DNA of 25,857 nucleotides from a virus: IMG/VR virus record IMGVR_UViG_3300014720_000166, positions 1 through 25,857 of that record; one strand, given 5' to 3'. The notes beneath the pieces are model-generated. The model was given only the letters and a program-made list of their open reading frames with translations, had not been told where the DNA came from and searched no databases. The position numbers were made by a program, and so were the translations under genes. Numbering within the stretch: position 1 is the first letter of the stretch; each line of letters starts with the position of its first letter. Positions 21,669 to 25,857 of the stretch are shown piece after piece.

Positions 21669-22149
21669 AAAAATTGAAAATGAAGGTGAAACTCCCATCA
21701 AAAAAGCGTTGGGACTATTTGACCATCTAAAACACATTCGCGGTGTTCAAACCAAAGACTATTACGATAAACTAACAGAAGACGATCAAAAGTCATTTAA
21801 TCAGTTTATGTTGTTAAAGTTGTTGTCTATGGATAGAGATGCCATTGATAACGTTTGTTCTATGGCAAAATACTATGATATTGTGCCAGATAGAAACTTT
21901 TATCAGATGTCAATCGCAATGACACCACGTAAAACTACATACGTACCATATATAAAAAGTAACAACAAATCATACAATGTTGAATTGTTAAAGTTGTTGT
22001 CTAAATGGTATGAATGTTCAACATTGGAAGCCAATGAGTATTGTAAACTACTTTTATCCAGAGAAAGTGGAATCAACGAAATACGTTCAGTATGTAAAGC
22101 ATATGGACTGACAGATAAAGAAGTAACTAAATTGATGAAACATGAATAA
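21652..22149 (+). CDS. Putative clamp-loader small subunit (gp62-like)
   Basis: The protein has 165 residues from the ATG at 21652 (MPRKAKKIENEG), within the 3' end of the preceding gene; a TTG at 21643 is rejected. Its pattern fits T4 gp62. KDYYDKLTEDDQKSFNQFMLLKLLSMDRDAIDNVCSMAKYYDIVPDRNFYQMSIAMTPRKTTY corresponds to the segment 'K.DY..F..FM....LS.....' and 'Y...PD...Y......P+...'. A helical C-terminal part (LLKLLSKWYECSTLEANEYCKLLL...) follows. gp62 joins gp44 to load the sliding clamp onto primed DNA. The clamp and gp44 genes are not in this window. The family is very divergent, so the call is tentative. Its stop overlaps the kinase start by 8 nt. Confidence 0.48.
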   Translation: MPRKAKKIENEGETPIKKALGLFDHLKHIRGVQTKDYYDKLTEDDQKSFNQFMLLKLLSMDRDAIDNVCSMAKYYDIVPDRNFYQMSIAMTPRKTTYVPYIKSNNKSYNVELLKLLSKWYECSTLEANEYCKLLLSRESGINEIRSVCKAYGLTDKEVTKLMKHE

Positions 22150-22807
22150 AAAGTTGTACATAGGAATTTCAGGTGTTGCACGTTCTGGAAAAAACTTGTT
22201 TTGTGATATTTCAAAGAAAATTATTACGCAACAATACAATCTCAGTTGCAATTCTTACGCATTAGCGTGGTATTTGAAAAATGATTGTAGACAATTCATA
22301 CTGGACCGATTGGGATTGGATGTATTTACAGAAGATACCGAACAAAAGAAAGTGTTTCGAGACATGCTTGTTTGGTATGGTGATGTAAAACGCAAACAAA
22401 CCGACGGACGATACTGGACAGAAAAACTTCAATCGGATATAGAAAGAGATGATGCAGATGTAGTTTTTATAACTGATATTCGTTACAACTTTTATCCCAA
22501 AGACGAAGTTTATTGGATACACAACGATCTAAATGGTAAGTTGATTCACATATCAAAGTATACCTATGGATTTCCCACAGATGGTAGACGTATTCGTAGT
22601 GATATTGCCAAAACCAATCAAAAGATTTGGGTAGAACCTGCTAATGATCATGAACGTTGGAATGATCCAAAGGTAAAAGCTGACGCTGATTTTATTGTTG
22701 AATGGCCTCACGTAAAATCTGAGGGTAAAACATATCAAGATATTATTGAAGATACTCAATTAAATGAAATTATATCACCTATATATGAACGTATATTTTC
22801 CAAATGA
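22142..22807 (+). CDS. Deoxynucleoside monophosphate kinase (T4 gp1-like)
   Basis: The protein has 221 residues. The P-loop GVARSGKN (11-18) has Asn where many kinases have Ser/Thr; T4 gp1 has GVKRSGKD, so this variation fits the family. Further family-like elements are RDMLVWYGDVKRKQTDGRYWTEKL and VVFITDIRYNFYPKDEV, corresponding to the 'LG.d..R......WV..L' and 'V.pD.R...E' segments of phage dNMP kinases. The enzyme would phosphorylate dNMPs, complementing the ribonucleotide reductase. It overlaps the preceding gene by 8 nt, and its stop overlaps the rmlA start as ATGA, so nucleotide and sugar genes share a transcript. Confidence 0.75.
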   Translation: MNKKLYIGISGVARSGKNLFCDISKKIITQQYNLSCNSYALAWYLKNDCRQFILDRLGLDVFTEDTEQKKVFRDMLVWYGDVKRKQTDGRYWTEKLQSDIERDDADVVFITDIRYNFYPKDEVYWIHNDLNGKLIHISKYTYGFPTDGRRIRSDIAKTNQKIWVEPANDHERWNDPKVKADADFIVEWPHVKSEGKTYQDIIEDTQLNEIISPIYERIFSK

Positions 22808-23655
22808 AAGGCGTTATATTATCTGGTGGTACGGGGTCTAGGTTATATCCATTGACAACTGTTGTTAACAAACAATTGTTGCCAGTTTTTGATAAACCAA
22901 TGATTTATTATCCGTTGTCAACCTTGATTTCTTGCGGAATCAAGGATATTTGTATTATATCATCCTGTGATTTTCTTCCATCGTATCAAAAACTGTTTGG
23001 CGATGGAAAACATTTGGGATTAAACATAGTATATAAAGTTCAATTTAAACCCGATGGTATTGCACAATCGTTTTTGATTGCGGAAGATTTTATTGGCAAT
23101 GATAATGTCGCTTTGATATTGGGCGACAACGTATTTCATGGATTCAATCGAATGAAGGTTGATTTTACGGGAGCAGTGGTATTTGCGTACAAAGTCAACA
23201 ACCCACAAGAATACGGTGTGGTTGAGTTTGATTCCAACGGCAAGGCATTGTCTATAGAAGAAAAACCAAACATGCCTAAGAGCAAATATGCGATTCCTGG
23301 CCTATATTTCTACGACAACAAAGTTATTGAATATGCAAAAACGTTGAAACCATCCAAACGTGGTGAATATGAAATTACCGATGTAAATCGTAAATACATG
23401 GAAGAAGGTAATTTGAATGTCATAAAAATGCCAAAAGGAACTGTATGGTTGGATGCAGGATCACCTACAACACTGGCACAAGCAAGTAGTTATATACAGA
23501 CGGTACAAGAACGTCAGGGATGTAAGATTGCGTGTATTGAAGAAGACTGTTTAAATCAACAATTTATTGACACTACACAGTTTAATAAATTAATTGAAAA
23601 AACACCAAAATCCGAATATAGAAATTATTTAGAGTCTGTCCAGTCATATATATGA
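22804..23655 (+). CDS. rmlA: Glucose-1-phosphate thymidylyltransferase
   Basis: The protein has 283 residues. It carries the nucleotidyltransferase signature GGTGSRLYPLT (8-18), KQLLPVFDKPMIYYPLSTL, LGDNVFHG, EYGVVEFDSNGKALSIEEKP, YAIPGLYFYD, KRGEYEITDVNRKYME and GTVWLDAGSPTTL. This is the complete series seen in bacterial RmlA. It makes dTDP-glucose from dTTP and glucose-1-phosphate, the first step of dTDP-rhamnose synthesis. The start is fixed by the ATGA overlap with the kinase gene. A 20-bp perfect palindrome spans its stop codon. Confidence 0.95.
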   Translation: MKGVILSGGTGSRLYPLTTVVNKQLLPVFDKPMIYYPLSTLISCGIKDICIISSCDFLPSYQKLFGDGKHLGLNIVYKVQFKPDGIAQSFLIAEDFIGNDNVALILGDNVFHGFNRMKVDFTGAVVFAYKVNNPQEYGVVEFDSNGKALSIEEKPNMPKSKYAIPGLYFYDNKVIEYAKTLKPSKRGEYEITDVNRKYMEEGNLNVIKMPKGTVWLDAGSPTTLAQASSYIQTVQERQGCKIACIEEDCLNQQFIDTTQFNKLIEKTPKSEYRNYLESVQSYI

Positions 23656-23659
23656 CTGG
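23640..23659. promoter_or_regulatory. 20-bp perfect palindrome at the rmlA/epimerase-reductase junction
   Basis: ccagtcatatatatgactgg is identical to its own reverse complement. It contains the rmlA stop codon (23653-23655) and ends 2 nt before the next ATG at 23662. It could be a protein-binding dyad, or in mRNA a hairpin over the ribosome-binding region. No T-tract follows, so it is not an obvious terminator. Confidence 0.5.
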
Positions 23660-23661
23660 TT

Positions 23662-24528
23662 ATGATTTTACTATTAGGTTCATCTGGTTATATTGGTCAA
23701 GAGTTTTACAAACAACTGTTTCAAAAAGGCGTACCAAGTAGATCGTGTTCAGTTCCCACAAAAGAGTTGACATATCGACATTTGGTAGAGCTTCATAAAT
23801 CGTTAAAGTTAACCGCAATTGTTAATTGTGCAGGTTATACTGGCAAACCAAATGTGGATGCCTGTGAAACAGACAAACACAATACCATCTATGGCAATGT
23901 AGTGGTACCCGAAATGTTATCGTCATTTTGTTGCAACAACAAAGTGATATTTGCACATGTATCATCCGGATGTATTTATACCGGAAGACGAGAAGACGGC
24001 AATCCTTTCACTGAAACTGATCGTCCCAATTTCAGTTTTGAACAAAACAATTGTAGTTTTTATAGTGGAACAAAAGCATTGGCCGAAGACGTTATACGAA
24101 AGAATTGTGATAATCACTATATTTGGAGACTTCGTATACCATTTGAGGAAAAAAACAATCCAAGAAACTATCTGTCCAAGATGTTGAATTATCGTAAACT
24201 CTTGGATGCTGAAAATTCTATATCACACAAACAAGAATTTGTAAGTGCATGTATTGAAACAATTACAAAAAAAGTTCCGTATGGAACATACAATGTAACC
24301 AACACTGGATACATTACAACCAAACAGGTGATTGAAAAAATTCAAAATACAATTGCCAAAGATAAGGTATTTGAGTTTTTTGAAAATGAGAATGATTTCT
24401 ATAAGACTGCTGCAAAAACACCACGTTCAAATTGTGTAATGAGCAATCAAAAGTTGTTGAATGTAGGAATTAAAATGAGCGATGTAAATACTGCTCTAGA
24501 TGAATGTTTAAACAATTGGAAAGTATGA
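23662..24528 (+). CDS. Nucleotide-sugar 3,5-epimerase/4-reductase-like enzyme (NRS/ER or RmlD type)
   Basis: The protein has 288 residues and is a short-chain dehydrogenase of the extended type. It has a GSSGYIG (6-12) NAD(P)-binding turn and Tyr134-x3-Lys138 (YSGTK) as catalytic pair. VNCAGYTGKPNVDACE (Gly61 to Glu69), SSGCIY, TETDRPNF, and WRLRIPFEEKNNPRNYLSKMLNYRKLL match plant NRS/ER and mimivirus L780 better than ordinary bacterial RmlD. Those enzymes carry out both the 3,5-epimerisation and 4-reduction that complete dTDP- or UDP-L-rhamnose. Between rmlA and rmlB this would give a three-gene rhamnose pathway without rmlC. The alternative is a reductase only, with rmlC outside the window. 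Its stop overlaps the rmlB start as ATGA. Confidence 0.78.
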   Translation: MILLLGSSGYIGQEFYKQLFQKGVPSRSCSVPTKELTYRHLVELHKSLKLTAIVNCAGYTGKPNVDACETDKHNTIYGNVVVPEMLSSFCCNNKVIFAHVSSGCIYTGRREDGNPFTETDRPNFSFEQNNCSFYSGTKALAEDVIRKNCDNHYIWRLRIPFEEKNNPRNYLSKMLNYRKLLDAENSISHKQEFVSACIETITKKVPYGTYNVTNTGYITTKQVIEKIQNTIAKDKVFEFFENENDFYKTAAKTPRSNCVMSNQKLLNVGIKMSDVNTALDECLNNWKV

Positions 24529-25478
24529 ATATATTAGTTACAGGTGGTTGTGGTTTTATTGGATCACATTTTGTTGAAAAATTATTGAATGATCCTAATG
24601 TCAATGTTGTGGTCAACTTTGATAAAATGACATATGCGGCAAACAAATCGTTGCCGTTTCATAAATACGATAAATACAAACACTATATTGTTGATATTAG
24701 CGATAGCGTTGCAGTGTTTAATGCAATGAAAGAATTTGCTATTACACATGTAGTTCATTTTGCAGCTGAAAGTCATGTTGACAATTCGATTTACTCACCC
24801 GATGCGTTTGTAGAAACAAATGTAGTAGGAACTTTTAATTTGATCAAAGCTGCATATGATTATGATAAACTTGAACGGTTTATTCATATATCTACTGATG
24901 AAGTATATGGATCTTTGAATTCTAAAGAATCTGCGTTTACGGTAGATAGTCCATATAGACCCAACAGTCCGTATTCAGCAACCAAGGCTGGCAGTGATTT
25001 GTTGGTTCGTAGTTACTATCACACATACAAATTTCCAGCAATTATTACAAATTGCAGCAACAATTTTGGACCACGACAACACTTTGAAAAGTTGATACCA
25101 ACCTGTATTAGAAAGTTGAAGAACCGTGAACAAATTCCTGTATATGGAAGCGGTACTAATGTTCGTGATTGGATTTACGTAAAAGATCATGTGAACTGTA
25201 TTTGGGATGTGTTGAATAAAGGCGATGTTGGAAAACAGTATTTGATTGGCGGTAACAACGAAATGACCAATCTTGAATTGATTTCACAACTTGTAACTGC
25301 ATATGAAACTGTTACAAATAGTAAAGTTGATTACAACTATATCAGTTACGTTGCAGATCGTAAAGGACACGATCTACGATATGCTATTGATACATTTGAT
25401 TATGACCAAACGTTTGGTAAAGTTCAATATTATAACTTTACAGAAGCACTACAATCTACTATACTCAGTTATCTATGA
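24525..25478 (+). CDS. rmlB: dTDP-glucose 4,6-dehydratase
   Basis: The protein has 317 residues from the ATG at 24525; an upstream TTG at 24504 would overlap the previous gene without need. It has TGGCGFIGSHF (Gly7, Gly10, Gly13) for NAD binding, HFAAESHVDNSI, and STDEVYG with the catalytic Thr124-Asp125-Glu126 set. Tyr150-x3-Lys154 (YSATK) follows, then NNFGPRQHFEKLIP and GSGTNVRDWIYVKDH. All active-site features of RmlB are intact. It converts dTDP-glucose to dTDP-4-keto-6-deoxyglucose, the substrate of the preceding gene's product. The stop overlaps the next ATG as ATGA, so the glycosyltransferase-like gene belongs to the same operon. Confidence 0.95.
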   Translation: MNILVTGGCGFIGSHFVEKLLNDPNVNVVVNFDKMTYAANKSLPFHKYDKYKHYIVDISDSVAVFNAMKEFAITHVVHFAAESHVDNSIYSPDAFVETNVVGTFNLIKAAYDYDKLERFIHISTDEVYGSLNSKESAFTVDSPYRPNSPYSATKAGSDLLVRSYYHTYKFPAIITNCSNNFGPRQHFEKLIPTCIRKLKNREQIPVYGSGTNVRDWIYVKDHVNCIWDVLNKGDVGKQYLIGGNNEMTNLELISQLVTAYETVTNSKVDYNYISYVADRKGHDLRYAIDTFDYDQTFGKVQYYNFTEALQSTILSYL

Positions 25479-25857
25479 GCGAAACATTTTTTGAAACGGT
25501 TTATTCTGATGCTGATAAAGAATTTAAGCATAAAATTCTTGTTTGGCCTAACATTACTTATGCTGAGAATCTTGAAAAAGATTCGTTTGTGTTTGTCTTG
25601 TCGAATGTCATCAAGAGTTTGAATTCTATTCGGAATGATATCTTTTGGACAATTGTGACTCCAAAACGATGCAAACTTCTTGAATATGAAAATACTGAAC
25701 AGATCATCTATAAGTTACCTACTTATCCGAATTCAATGCGAGTTCATTTTGATGTGGATAAAGTTGCAAGTTTACTTGATTTACATAAACAGGATTTTGA
25801 TGTAATTTATTCACATCTTCCTGAACATACTGTACAACTAGCCAATTATATTTATAA
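25475..25857 (+). CDS. Probable glycosyltransferase, N-terminal part (cut by window edge)
   Basis: The frame opens at the ATG at 25475, coupled to rmlB by ATGA, and stays open to the window end (127 codons visible). The protein begins MSETFFETVYSDADKEFKHKILVWPNITYAENLEKDSF. It later has YKLPTYPNSMRVHFDV and DFDVIYSHLPEHTVQLANYIY. The last segment, a buried strand ending in a loop with Ser-His-Leu-Pro-Glu-His, resembles the N-terminal Rossmann domain of GT-B glycosyltransferases in marine phages. The position directly after the deoxysugar genes fits transfer of the sugar to a virion protein, phage DNA or the host surface. The catalytic part is not visible, so the call is moderate. Confidence 0.5.
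   Translation, partial: MSETFFETVYSDADKEFKHKILVWPNITYAENLEKDSFVFVLSNVIKSLNSIRNDIFWTIVTPKRCKLLEYENTEQIIYKLPTYPNSMRVHFDVDKVASLLDLHKQDFDVIYSHLPEHTVQLANYIY

Overview
This window looks like part of the genome of a large tailed phage with a T4-like replication core. Every credible gene is on the + strand, genes are tightly packed, several stop/start codons overlap as ATGA, and the DNA is AT-rich. The hallmark genes are a family A DNA polymerase C-terminus, a gp32-like ssDNA-binding protein, a UvsX/RecA recombinase, an RNase H/flap 5'-nuclease, a gp41/DnaB-type helicase, NrdA and NrdB, a gp62-like clamp-loader subunit and a dNMP kinase. Many starts lack a clear Shine-Dalgarno sequence and sit in A/T-rich contexts. 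The host cannot be identified from the sequence. No tRNA, rRNA, CRISPR array or insertion sequence was seen.

Layout. 1-3271: end of the DNA polymerase, then three conserved but unassigned genes, the first preceded by a 12-codon leader ORF with a perfect 9-bp hairpin. 3387-9443: gp32-like protein, a strong terminator, UvsX, 5'-nuclease, and a replicative helicase broken into two genes. Each helicase half carries part of a split intein, and a free-standing Vsr-like homing endonuclease lies in the gap. 9544-12938: nrdA-nrdB closed by a terminator. 12978-14005: a charged protein, a secreted Pro/Val/Tyr-rich protein and a terminator. 14007-17143: a MoxR/CobS-type AAA+ ATPase and a protein combining an HExxH motif with a von Willebrand A domain, each behind a matching promoter-like sequence (TTGACT-N16-TATGAT). 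17206-19102: three conserved genes, the last resembling DUF4338. 19140-19944: two small proteins sharing a C-terminal module, probably virion-associated. 19988-22807: UV-damage endonuclease, small basic and membrane proteins, gp62-like protein and dNMP kinase. 22804-25857: nucleotide-sugar genes (RmlA, a bifunctional epimerase/reductase-like enzyme, RmlB) and the start of a probable glycosyltransferase.

How the parts fit. The replication and nucleotide genes would copy phage DNA and supply dNTPs. The rmlA/epimerase-reductase/rmlB cluster could make dTDP-L-rhamnose or a related deoxysugar for the glycosyltransferase that follows. The most unusual feature is the helicase: its Walker A loop is divided between two polypeptides, so an active enzyme requires protein trans-splicing. 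The split lies between intein blocks A and B, not at the usual position near the C-terminus.
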